Positions 8,487-16,322 of a stretch of DNA of 38,035 bases are shown here, in pieces; positions within the stretch are counted from its first letter, which is position 1; every line of letters begins with the position of its first letter. Origin of the DNA: Bacillota bacterium (GTDB lineage: Bacteria > Bacillota > Clostridia > Lachnospirales > Bianqueaceae); the NCBI GenBank assembly GCA_017634575.1, contig JAGBND010000043.1, positions 1-38,035 of the forward strand, written 5' to 3'. The translations under genes and the position numbers were made by a program. The notes under the pieces were generated by a model. That model was not told the origin of the DNA. It did not search any database and worked only from the letters and a program-made list of their open reading frames with translations.

Positions 8487-10460
8487 TTATTGTCCTGCGC
8501 TAAGACTTTCGAAGCATGCGCGCCAAGGACTTCCTTTCCTGTAAAAGACAGGAATCCGGCCTATGGGGGCTTCCACGGCTATCGTTCCGCCTTCATAAAT
8601 GTCGCCTGTCCAGAGGTGGACCCACTGATCTTGGGGAAGGTATAACTGTCTTTTCGTTTCGCCCTGATGGATGACCGGCGCAACCAAAAGATCCCGGCCT
8701 AAGAGGTATTCGAATTTTTCCTCATAGGCTTCCTTCTCGTCATAGTAATAGAACAATGGGCGCATCACCGGAATGCCTTTTTCGGCATTTTCCACTTCCA
8801 GCGCTTTCAGATACGGCGCAAGCAGCGTATAGCGTTTGACGCACAGAGCCAGATGGGCGATCAGTTCATCATCCGCGTCAAACTGAATGCTGCGCGATGG
8901 CTGATTGCCCGGGTGGGAACGCATCAGAGGGGAAAAGCTATTCATCTCTTCCCATCTCATCAGCAGCTCTTTTCCTCTGGTCATGGGGCCCATGGTGGTA
9001 TAGCCGCCCACATCGGAATGGGTTAGGCCATATCCGCTTAAGCCCAGGGAAAGGGTTGCTGGAATGACGGATCCAATTCCATCATCCTCTGACCAGTCGA
9101 CATGCTGGTCGCCGTTCCACATCATGCTGGAATAGCGGATCGTGCCGGCGCTGCCCGCCCGGGTAAAGAAAAACACTTCGTCTTCCGCGCCGGATTCAAA
9201 AACAGCCTCCTGATTCAGCTTTGCCCAGATGGCAGGCCAGTCGTTGTGAAGCTTTTCCGGGTCTTCTCCTGAATACAGCACACAGTCCGTGGGCAGATAT
9301 TCGCCAAAATCCGCCATCCAGCCGGCCATGCCGATTCCGATCATGTTTTCTTTGATGAGCTTTTTGTACCACTCGTAAGCCTGAGGATTGGTCAGATCGA
9401 TCATGGCAGCCGGGAAGGTGGTGATGGTCACCAGATAGTCCTTCCCCTGGTTATCCTTCACGCAGTATCCATGCGCGGATGCATAGGCATACAGCTCTTT
9501 TTCAATCGCCATGAAGGGATTGATATAGCCCAGGAAACGGATGCCCTGCTTTCTCCACTGCGCGATTTTCGTGGGAAGCTCCGGATAGAGAGACGCATCA
9601 TAGTGCCAGTTCCACATAACCTGATAACCGAAGCCTGTTCTTCGGCATCCGCACCAGTCCTGTGACCAGATGCCGGCCACCTTTGTACCCGCGTCACGAA
9701 CCTTTCCGATCAGCTCGTCGATATGATCCGGTCCCTCTTCGATGCCAAGAATCACGCCCTCTCTCGTCCAGTCCGGCAAAACCCGCTGGCGTCCGAGACG
9801 CTCCGAAAGCAGCCAGGACAGCTGTTCAAAGGAATCCGCGCGGCCGAAATAAATGGGCGCGTTTTCTCTCAGTTCAACGCCGACCCAGCCTGGTTTTGTA
9901 AAATCGAAGCCCACATAGGCGGTGCTATCGACGTGAAGGTAGTATTTCCGGCTGCTGATGAAGGTCGGCTGGGCATAATAGGTTTCGTAATCGGAAAAAG
10001 GCCATGTCCGATCCGGCTCAGGGCCGTTCTTCTCCCAGAGCTCCAGTTTGCGGGCGATCCGCTTGGCATTTTGATGCTCCGCTACCCAGACCCTTACCTT
10101 CTGGCCTGCCAGATCAAATTCCGAAAAGGTTTCTCCTGTTCCGTAGAAGCGCTCTTCCTCACCTGCACCGGATTCTGAAGATTCCGCTGTTTGCGCAGAG
10201 TCATCCGGATCAGTGGATAGGGCCCCTGCCAGAAGATCCGTGGGAATCTGCAGGTAGAAGCGGTTCCATTTGCTCTCCTGCGGCCGGATCCGGATCACAA
10301 ACTCACGAAAGCTGTCTTTGGCAAAACCAATTTCGATCTGGTCCGGAGAAACGTTCTTTTTTTCCTGCAGATTGTCGATATATTCAAAGCTTCCCTTCTC
10401 CATCGGGAAAGAGGCTTTTCCTAAGCCAAGGGTCAGAAGAATGTTTTTTCGGGTCATCAT
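8487..10460 (-). CDS. GH31 alpha-glucosidase, probable sulfoquinovosidase (YihQ/SftG type)
   Basis: A 657-residue family 31 glycosidase expected to release sulfoquinovose from sulfoquinovosyl-glycerol in the cytoplasm. The nucleophile is Asp384 in GWMADFGEYLPTD and the acid/base is Asp451 in WNGDQHVDW; WSQDWCG and HSDVGGYTT are also present. As I recall, the E. coli enzyme YihQ has nucleophile D405, acid/base D472 and sulfonate-contact residues R301, W304 and Y508. The spacings here fit exactly: W283 and Y487 are kept, but Gln280 replaces the Arg. The sulfonate-binding set is therefore incomplete, and a related alpha-glucoside remains possible. The start overlaps the isomerase stop (ATGA), so the two are translationally coupled. 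Confidence 0.85.
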   Translation of the reverse strand: MMTRKNILLTLGLGKASFPMEKGSFEYIDNLQEKKNVSPDQIEIGFAKDSFREFVIRIRPQESKWNRFYLQIPTDLLAGALSTDPDDSAQTAESSESGAGEEERFYGTGETFSEFDLAGQKVRVWVAEHQNAKRIARKLELWEKNGPEPDRTWPFSDYETYYAQPTFISSRKYYLHVDSTAYVGFDFTKPGWVGVELRENAPIYFGRADSFEQLSWLLSERLGRQRVLPDWTREGVILGIEEGPDHIDELIGKVRDAGTKVAGIWSQDWCGCRRTGFGYQVMWNWHYDASLYPELPTKIAQWRKQGIRFLGYINPFMAIEKELYAYASAHGYCVKDNQGKDYLVTITTFPAAMIDLTNPQAYEWYKKLIKENMIGIGMAGWMADFGEYLPTDCVLYSGEDPEKLHNDWPAIWAKLNQEAVFESGAEDEVFFFTRAGSAGTIRYSSMMWNGDQHVDWSEDDGIGSVIPATLSLGLSGYGLTHSDVGGYTTMGPMTRGKELLMRWEEMNSFSPLMRSHPGNQPSRSIQFDADDELIAHLALCVKRYTLLAPYLKALEVENAEKGIPVMRPLFYYYDEKEAYEEKFEYLLGRDLLVAPVIHQGETKRQLYLPQDQWVHLWTGDIYEGGTIAVEAPIGRIPVFYRKGSPWRACFESLSAGQ

Positions 10461-11815
10461 GCCGTCACCGCAGTCACCGGAAGCTGCAGCATATCGCCCA
10501 GCATTCGGATTTCTTCCGCCACATCGCCAAAAATGACGGCATAGTGGGGTTCCCAGCCCTCTTTCAGAAGGTTTGCGACGGTATCCCTGACTGGCGCATT
10601 CAGACGCACCACACAGGATGTGCCAAGAAACTGTCTGGGTTTATCCAGCACCTCTCCGGAGATGGCCAAAAGTCTGAAGGCGCCGTTTCTGTCTTTTCCG
10701 ATCCGAAGGATCGTAGCCTTTTCACAGGCCTTGGTTCCAAACTCCATGGTGGGACCGATTTTGCGGTTGGGATGAACGCCCACACAGGCTCCCTCTTCTT
10801 CTTTGGCCAGAGAGCATGCTGCCATACCGCAGTGCCAGAAGGTGAGGGTGTTTTCCTCTTCCGACAGCGCCACCGGATCGCCGAAAAAGGCGGCCTCGCC
10901 GGACAGCTTCTGTCCGATCCACATGCTGAGCGCTCCGTAGGTATCGGCTTCGCAGGCAGATGGAATTCCAATGGCGTTCAGCACAGAGAGCACGCTGCAC
11001 ACAGGGGTTCCGTATTCCACAAAGAAGTCCGGCCAGCATCTGGAGGAGAGCGCGCCGATATGATTTTCCTCTGCAAAGTCCTGATAGGCTTTTTGCAGCC
11101 GGTAATAGTCTTTTACGTTCTGAGCCGGCATCTGATCCAGCCCCTTCATCCAGGAGGCAGCCTCATCCCTGGCGGAAGCCACATCCTCATCCTTCAGAGC
11201 CTCTGCTTTTTTAATCAACTCCCTGGCTTCAATGGAAACCAGCGCGGCCCCAAAGGTTTTCTGGAGCTCCGCATCCAGTCCTCGGCCAAAGCCAAAGCCT
11301 TCCGGCGTATGGCCGATCTGGGCGATTTTAAGCGCCCGCAGCGCCTTTTTGACCATCGCTGCGCGTCTGATGCGAAGGAGAGTTTCAGCGGTTTCGGGCT
11401 CATCGGTCCCGCCGAACACCAGCAAAGGGGCATCCTGCCGGATCTGATGATAGGTATTCGCTGCTGAGAAGGTTCCGGTTAGGGAATTGAGCTTCAGGCG
11501 CCCGCCGGGTTCGCCTACGGGTTCCCTGAGGGTCCACAGGGCCAGAGGGCCTTCATAGGCGCGCAGCGCTTCCGCCATATAAGCAGCATTGGCAAAGGTA
11601 ATACTCTGAAGAATCACCAGATCGGGATCGGCTGAGGAAAGCTGCTGCTTTACCGCCTGCGGGGAAAAGAGAATGTCCTCCGGGACCGTCACCTCTTCCC
11701 CAAACAGCTTCAGAAGAAGCTCTCGGGACGCTTCAAAGGCGGCATGAGCGGTTTCCATATGATAGGTTCCCACTCCGATGGGAAGATAGAGAATGCGAAA
11801 ATTCTGATCCTTCAT
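10457..11815 (-). CDS. sftI: L-fucose/L-arabinose isomerase-like protein, probable sulfoquinovose isomerase (SftI type)
   Basis: A 452-residue aldose-ketose isomerase of the fucose/arabinose isomerase superfamily. It is proposed to convert sulfoquinovose into 6-deoxy-6-sulfofructose. Superfamily features visible are SRCWPDFF in the middle, then IPSACEADTYGALSMW (metal-ligand Glu), AFFGDPV (Asp) and FWHCGMAACS (His) in order, followed by a C-terminal beta domain. The N-terminal half is divergent (ILYLPIGVGTYH). It starts on the last base of the reductase stop codon (TAATG) and overlaps the GH31 start, so it sits in the core of the operon. Assignment to sulfoquinovose rests on context with the transaldolase, reductase and GH31 enzyme. 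Alone, it would only be called a sugar isomerase. Confidence 0.75.
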   Translation of the reverse strand: MKDQNFRILYLPIGVGTYHMETAHAAFEASRELLLKLFGEEVTVPEDILFSPQAVKQQLSSADPDLVILQSITFANAAYMAEALRAYEGPLALWTLREPVGEPGGRLKLNSLTGTFSAANTYHQIRQDAPLLVFGGTDEPETAETLLRIRRAAMVKKALRALKIAQIGHTPEGFGFGRGLDAELQKTFGAALVSIEARELIKKAEALKDEDVASARDEAASWMKGLDQMPAQNVKDYYRLQKAYQDFAEENHIGALSSRCWPDFFVEYGTPVCSVLSVLNAIGIPSACEADTYGALSMWIGQKLSGEAAFFGDPVALSEEENTLTFWHCGMAACSLAKEEEGACVGVHPNRKIGPTMEFGTKACEKATILRIGKDRNGAFRLLAISGEVLDKPRQFLGTSCVVRLNAPVRDTVANLLKEGWEPHYAVIFGDVAEEIRMLGDMLQLPVTAVTA

Positions 11816-12702
11816 TAGGCCTTCTTACCCTCCCTGACAACCTTGATGGTGGCCGAGAAATCCTCTTTGCCATAGCCCTTTTCCATAGCCTGATCATATA
11901 CTCTGACCGCATTTTCCTCACCGGGCATATATACCCCATATTCTTCGGCCAGATTCAGCGCGATATGGACATCCTTGTGCATATTTTCGATGGAAAAAGC
12001 GGCCTTGAAGTCTTCCTGTTCGATCACGTTTTTCTTGCTGTCCAGGTAAAAGTTCTGGCCGCCGCCATAGGAGATGGCTTTCGCAAAGGTAAGCACATCG
12101 ATGCCTGCTGCTTTTGCCAGAGAAGCGGTTTCATTGACGCCGTTCTGGATCTGGGATACCAGGGCATTGTGGCAGATTTTCATCACAAGACCATTTCCAT
12201 TGTCTCCCATCCGGATAATGTTTTCGCCCATATAAGAGAGAACCGGCAGGATTTTGTCAAAGGTTCCCTCCTCGCAGCCCACATAGATGCCCAAGGCGCC
12301 TTTTTCCGCCGCCGGTCTGGACTTGACCACCGGCGCATCGGCAAAATCTGCTCCCGTCTGCTTAACCATGCGGGAAATCTCCACCGAAACCGACGGATCG
12401 ATGGTGCTCATGTCGATGCAGACTTTATCCGCATTCAGTTCAGGAAGAATCGTTTCATACACGCTTCTGGCATGCTCTGACTTTGGAACCATGGAAATAA
12501 TCATATCCGATGCAGCTGCCAGTTCCCGGTGATCCTTGCACACCCGGACATTGGAGCGCCCCTCCTCCACGGCCATATGATAGAGCTTTTCTGCTTTATC
12601 CTGATCAATGTCATAGATCAGCACCTGATCAGGATGTTTGCGTATGATGTTGCCGCACATGGCTTCACCCATAATACCCAGACCGATAAACCCAATCTTC
12701 AT
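11815..12702 (-). CDS. 3-hydroxyisobutyrate-dehydrogenase-family reductase, probable sulfolactaldehyde reductase (YihU-like)
   Basis: A 295-residue beta-hydroxyacid dehydrogenase proposed to reduce 3-sulfolactaldehyde to 2,3-dihydroxypropane-1-sulfonate with NADH, regenerating NAD in fermentation. The Rossmann loop GFIGLGIMG begins at residue 4. The catalytic Lys is in GNGLVMKICHNA. The usual substrate loop DAPVSGG of hydroxyisobutyrate dehydrogenases is replaced by DAPVVKSRPAA, which places basic residues where YihU has its sulfonate-binding Arg (GRTSANA). This suits an anionic substrate. The ATG at 12702 was chosen because it begins the Rossmann fold after a purine-rich AGGGGA; a 32-codon upstream extension has no fold. 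It lies 34 bp after the transaldolase and couples to the isomerase. Confidence 0.85.
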   Translation of the reverse strand: MKIGFIGLGIMGEAMCGNIIRKHPDQVLIYDIDQDKAEKLYHMAVEEGRSNVRVCKDHRELAAASDMIISMVPKSEHARSVYETILPELNADKVCIDMSTIDPSVSVEISRMVKQTGADFADAPVVKSRPAAEKGALGIYVGCEEGTFDKILPVLSYMGENIIRMGDNGNGLVMKICHNALVSQIQNGVNETASLAKAAGIDVLTFAKAISYGGGQNFYLDSKKNVIEQEDFKAAFSIENMHKDVHIALNLAEEYGVYMPGEENAVRVYDQAMEKGYGKEDFSATIKVVREGKKA

Positions 12703-12736
12703 CCTACGCTTTCCCCTTTCTATTGCCCTTAGCTTA

Positions 12737-13420
12737 TCAAACGGCTGTGTTATCCCAGGCCTGACAGAAGGTTCCGATGCCCTGGGTGGTGTAGGCATGT
12801 TTCATGCTCTCCAGATAAACATCCAGGCCGGTGGTGATGATATCCGCTCCGGCGACGGCGCAGTCAACCATCTGCTTCGGTGTGCGGATGGCGGCGCAGA
12901 TGATCTGTGTTTTCCCCAAATATCCGTAATTGCGGTAAATCGTAACGATATCCTGAATGTATTTTCTGCAGTCCTCTCCGTTGGCTTCCTTCCAGCCGAT
13001 AAAGGGTGAAACGAAAAGCGAACCCATCCGGCCGGCCCAGATCGCCTGGGAGGGTGAGAATACCAGCGTAAGGTTGGTACGGATTCCTTCTTTCTCCAGC
13101 TCTCTGGCAGCAGAAACGCCTTCAACGGTGCAGGGGATCTTAATAGCAAAGTTTTTGCTGATGGGAGCAATTTCCTTCGCCGCCTTAACCATATCCTTGG
13201 CGCTCTCCAGATGGGGATTCACCTCCACGGACACGGGGAACCGATCGATCCCGGATAGATCATGCGCTTCTACCCAGTCGGCAATTCCATGGATGGCTGT
13301 CAGAAAGGGTTTTCCGCTGGCCATAATATGCCGGGGATTTGTGGTGATTCCATCGATTCCAAAGGTTCTGTAAGCCAGATCGATTTCATCCAGCTTGGCG
13401 CTGTCCAGAAAATACTTCAT
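12737..13420 (-). CDS. sftT: Transaldolase-family protein, probable 6-deoxy-6-sulfofructose transaldolase (SftT type)
   Basis: A 227-residue short class I aldolase of the transaldolase / fructose-6-phosphate aldolase family. It is proposed to cleave 6-deoxy-6-sulfofructose to sulfolactaldehyde and pass the dihydroxyacetone unit to glyceraldehyde-3-phosphate, giving fructose-6-phosphate. Visible are FLDSAKLDEI at the N-terminus, GITTNPR (residues 24-30), the Schiff-base Lys94 in FAIKIPCT, NLTLVFSPSQA, and SPFIGW. In standard family members GITTNPS is usual; here Arg30 replaces the Ser, as might be expected for a changed anion site (inference). The ATG at 13420 follows AAGGAG by about 10 bases; the longer open frame is rejected. 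It is the first gene of the operon. A weak promoter-like pair (TTGCCC, 17 bp, TATTTT) lies at 13443-13471 on the minus strand. Confidence 0.85.
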   Translation of the reverse strand: MKYFLDSAKLDEIDLAYRTFGIDGITTNPRHIMASGKPFLTAIHGIADWVEAHDLSGIDRFPVSVEVNPHLESAKDMVKAAKEIAPISKNFAIKIPCTVEGVSAARELEKEGIRTNLTLVFSPSQAIWAGRMGSLFVSPFIGWKEANGEDCRKYIQDIVTIYRNYGYLGKTQIICAAIRTPKQMVDCAVAGADIITTGLDVYLESMKHAYTTQGIGTFCQAWDNTAV

Positions 13421-13475
13421 AACTTGTTTCTCCTTTTTAATAAAAATAAAAACTAACTGTTTTCGGGGCAAATAA

Positions 13476-13553
13476 AAACGCAGGCAGGCAACCATAAAAG
13501 CTGCAGAAATCCCTGTTTCTGCGATTTCTCTTTCTGATTACCTCCCTGCGTTT
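13476..13553 (-). terminator. Terminator/attenuator between DUF885 gene and sulfoquinovose operon
   Basis: On the minus strand, 9-bp arms (13545-13553 with 13476-13484) enclose an inner GCAGAA/TTCTGC hairpin, followed by a T-rich tail (TTTTTATTTG). It should end the dCMP deaminase-DUF885 transcript before the transaldolase. It could also serve as an attenuator if transcription reads through. Confidence 0.6.
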
Positions 13554-13592
13554 CTAACAGCCTTCAGGGCTGCGCTTTTGTAAACCGGTCAG

Positions 13593-15662
13593 TTAATGTT
13601 TATACTTTTTGGATATGATCACGGCCCAGATAATGCCTCCGGCCACAACCAGCAGACCCACGATGGGACCAATAATCAGCATGGTCTTTACGGAAGAAGG
13701 AATCAGGTCGCCCATCGATCCGCCGCCATAGGCGTTAAACAGCTCATCCATGCTGGCGCCGGGATCCTGATAAGGATCGGGATAAACCCCTTCATATTCC
13801 TCGTCTGTCTGATACTCGATTTCAGATAGCTCATCTTCCGGAACCGGCTCTCCCTTTTCCACCTGGGGAACGCCGTTCAGTTCGATCTCGTAAGCCTTGT
13901 AGGTTGTCGGCACCTTATATCCCTGGGAGGCGATATACCGTTCCAGATCCTGACGGATGATTTCAAATTGCCGCGGGCCGTTTTTCAGCAGCACTTCGTG
14001 GAAAGCCACCTCATCGAAGTACTGGCCCATGGCTTTTTGGGTCATGGCCCTGAGGGTCATAAAGTAGGCATCGCCAAATCCATAGGCAAGCATGGTGCCG
14101 GGCATGGAACGAAGGTTATCATAGATATCCTGCGCATCCTCCATGGTATAGTAGGGACCGTCAGCGTTGAGGAAGTCAAGGAAATCATCTACTGTCCAGC
14201 CCAGGCCGTTGATACCGATTTCCATCAAGGCGTTGTACACATAACCATAGTAATTGTTCACTTCGGCGTCGGTGTAGGAAAACTCATCCAGTCCGGATTC
14301 GCGGATCAGCAGGTTTTCCACGTACATGGCCCAGCCCTCCTGATATCCCATAACGGAAACCGCGCAGCGAAGGGGCGCCGGGTTTTTATCCATATACCAG
14401 GTAAACTGATACAGATGGCCGGGATAGCCTTCATGGGAAAGGGTCATATAAAGATCCGTCATGCTCTCTTCCGTCAGCGAGCCGTTGATTTTGATCACAT
14501 TATTGGTGATCTCGTCCAGCGGCGGCGTCAGATAGTAGGCCACTATGGAAGGATTCTCGATGCTTTTATCCAGGTAAGAGGCGGTATATTTCACATCCGG
14601 TCCCTGAGGAAAAGCAGACAGATGGGTGGAGAGATAGTCCAGAATTTCTTCTGCTGATTCGAAGGAAACATCCGCAGTTTCTCCGGATCCGCCATATTTG
14701 GAGTAAATCTTGCGGTAATAGGGAATCAGGTTGTCCATGGCCTCTTCGCAGAAGTCATACATTTCTTCCGGCGACATGCTGATACTGGACTGATATTTGG
14801 CCAGGGCTTCATAGTATGCTTCGCCGCCGGGATAGCCGCAGATGCCCAGATCATTTTGGCGGCTGCCGCGGAGGGTTTCAAGTTTGGAAGCGGTGTCCGT
14901 ATAGGCAGGCAGCACCTGGTTGATCACAATCTCGTTGTTTCTGGATTTATAGTCGGCCTTTTCCTGATCGGTAAGGCCTTCGAAGGCATCTACATTCTCG
15001 GAGAAGATGACAATCAGCGGATTCTCCACGCCCTTGTCCACGAATTCCTGGATTTCGGTAAGGGCCTCATCCAGCGTGACGTCCGGCATGAAATAACCTT
15101 CTTTTGCCTGCTCCTCGGTAAATGTCCACATTTCTCCGATGAGCCTTGGATAGTCGGCAATGAGGGTCAGATAATCTTCGATGTCTTCTTTTTCATAGAA
15201 AACAAATTCGGTGAAATTCGTAACGGCGTTGGTCAGATAGCCATTGTAGGGATTGAACATTTCCTCGAACTCGGGGTATGCGTTTAATACGGCCATCTGT
15301 TCCAGATAAAAGTGATAGACATCGTAGCTTACCTGGTTTTCGTAGGAGAGGGCATCGTAGTTGAAGGCTTCCATTTCCGCCATGGTCTCCTGACATTCGG
15401 TGACGGCTTCCTGGTAGTCTTCTTTGTTAATGGTGCCCAGGGTTACTTCCGGCTTTTCAATGCCGTAGGCACGATAATCCTTGACGGAAAAATGCATATT
15501 GAGATAGTCGGATTCCATGGTTTCTACCCATTCATCCATCATCCACTGCTCAAAGCGCTGATCTTCCGTTTCATCCGCTTTTACAGGCACCATCCCCATA
15601 AACAAGACAAGAATCAGGCTGAGGGAAAGCGCCAGCTGTGATACCTTTCGAAATCTGTTCAT
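13593..15662 (-). CDS. DUF885 family secreted, membrane-anchored zinc peptidase-like protein
   Basis: A 689-residue exported protein with an N-terminal signal peptide (hydrophobic residues 9-25 ending near VKADE). A long helical DUF885 body follows, then an acidic Pro/Tyr-rich stalk (about 615-655), a single C-terminal transmembrane helix (about 660-683) and a basic tail. The metallopeptidase motif HEGYPGH lies at residues 410-416, with the third-ligand candidate Glu442 in GYQEGWAMY. DUF885 proteins resemble gluzincin peptidases, but substrates are largely unknown. It would face outside the cell, tethered by its C-terminus. It starts 18 bp after the dCMP deaminase stop, probably in the same transcript. 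Confidence 0.88.
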   Translation of the reverse strand: MNRFRKVSQLALSLSLILVLFMGMVPVKADETEDQRFEQWMMDEWVETMESDYLNMHFSVKDYRAYGIEKPEVTLGTINKEDYQEAVTECQETMAEMEAFNYDALSYENQVSYDVYHFYLEQMAVLNAYPEFEEMFNPYNGYLTNAVTNFTEFVFYEKEDIEDYLTLIADYPRLIGEMWTFTEEQAKEGYFMPDVTLDEALTEIQEFVDKGVENPLIVIFSENVDAFEGLTDQEKADYKSRNNEIVINQVLPAYTDTASKLETLRGSRQNDLGICGYPGGEAYYEALAKYQSSISMSPEEMYDFCEEAMDNLIPYYRKIYSKYGGSGETADVSFESAEEILDYLSTHLSAFPQGPDVKYTASYLDKSIENPSIVAYYLTPPLDEITNNVIKINGSLTEESMTDLYMTLSHEGYPGHLYQFTWYMDKNPAPLRCAVSVMGYQEGWAMYVENLLIRESGLDEFSYTDAEVNNYYGYVYNALMEIGINGLGWTVDDFLDFLNADGPYYTMEDAQDIYDNLRSMPGTMLAYGFGDAYFMTLRAMTQKAMGQYFDEVAFHEVLLKNGPRQFEIIRQDLERYIASQGYKVPTTYKAYEIELNGVPQVEKGEPVPEDELSEIEYQTDEEYEGVYPDPYQDPGASMDELFNAYGGGSMGDLIPSSVKTMLIIGPIVGLLVVAGGIIWAVIISKKYKH

Positions 15663-15680
15663 AAATAGTTTCCTTTGGAG

Positions 15681-16166
15681 TTAAATAGTGATTGTCAGTT
15701 CTTTTCCGGAGCTTTGATACGGTACCAGATTTACGCCGGCTGCTTTAAGAATCATTTTAGAAGCAATGGTTTTGTCGGTATCGGCATATTTGTCGCTTTC
15801 GTAAATAACGGTATGGATGCCGGCCTGCACAATGGCTTTTGCGCATTCATTGCAGGGGAACAGCGACACATAGAGCTTGGCGCCGGCTAAAGATCCGCCG
15901 CGATAGTTTAAAATGGCGTTCAGTTCCGCATGCGTCACATAAAAGTATTTGGTTTCCAGGTCTTTTCCTTCCCTGGCCCAGGGAAATTCATCGTCAGAGC
16001 ATCCCATAGGCAAACCATTGTAGCCAATGGAAAGAATCTTGTTGTCCTGCCCGACAATGCAGCAGCCAACCTGTGTGCCCGGATCTTTGGACCGCATGGC
16101 AGCCAGCTTGGCAATGCCCATAAAATACTCGTCCCAGCTGATATAATCAGTGCGTTTGGTAACCAT
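15681..16166 (-). CDS. Deoxycytidylate (dCMP) deaminase family protein (ComEB-like)
   Basis: A 161-residue zinc-dependent cytidine deaminase-fold enzyme that would convert dCMP to dUMP for thymidylate synthesis. The zinc ligands and catalytic Glu are in VTHAELNAI (His-Ala-Glu) and FPCNECAKAI (PCxxC). The N-terminal SWDEYFMGIAKLAAMRSKDPGTQVG and the GYNGLPMGCSDDEFPW segment are typical of dCMP deaminases, including the extra metal/allosteric region. Length fits the family. A ribosome binding site, AGGAAGGAAG, lies just before the ATG. It heads a two-gene transcript with the DUF885 peptidase. Confidence 0.92.
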   Translation of the reverse strand: MVTKRTDYISWDEYFMGIAKLAAMRSKDPGTQVGCCIVGQDNKILSIGYNGLPMGCSDDEFPWAREGKDLETKYFYVTHAELNAILNYRGGSLAGAKLYVSLFPCNECAKAIVQAGIHTVIYESDKYADTDKTIASKMILKAAGVNLVPYQSSGKELTITI

Positions 16167-16252
16167 CGCTTCTTCTTCCTTTCCTGCAGTTACGAATCAT
16201 GGAAAAACGGTCTTCGTAGTTAGATCATCCCAACTTCTGGCAATTTTATCTT

Positions 16253-16281
16253 AGCATACCATGATTTGCAGGAAACATCAA
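16253..16281 (-). promoter_or_regulatory. Candidate sigma-A promoter for dCMP deaminase
   Basis: On the minus strand TTGATG (16281-16276), 17-bp spacer, TATGCT (16258-16253), about 85 bases before the deaminase start. Confidence 0.5.
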
Positions 16282-16322
16282 GTAAAAAGCACCTTCCGAC
16301 CCATGCTGCTCCGAAAAAAGGA

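Noticed and set aside
10004..11467. A 487-codon plus-strand open frame over the GH31 and isomerase genes
   Set aside because: It spans two well-supported overlapping minus-strand genes, so it cannot be a real third gene; composition is Pro/Ser/Arg-rich shadow type.
12703..12798. A 32-codon N-terminal extension of the sulfolactaldehyde reductase
   Set aside because: It would precede the Rossmann fold with a Pro/Arg-rich stretch and overlap the transaldolase end; the ATG at 12702 is directly at the fold with a ribosome site.
16216..16231. Another GTTAG-N6-CTAAC-like site (GTTAG-N6-CCAAC)
   Set aside because: One mismatch in the arm, a position within the dCMP deaminase leader and no link to metal genes; probably chance.
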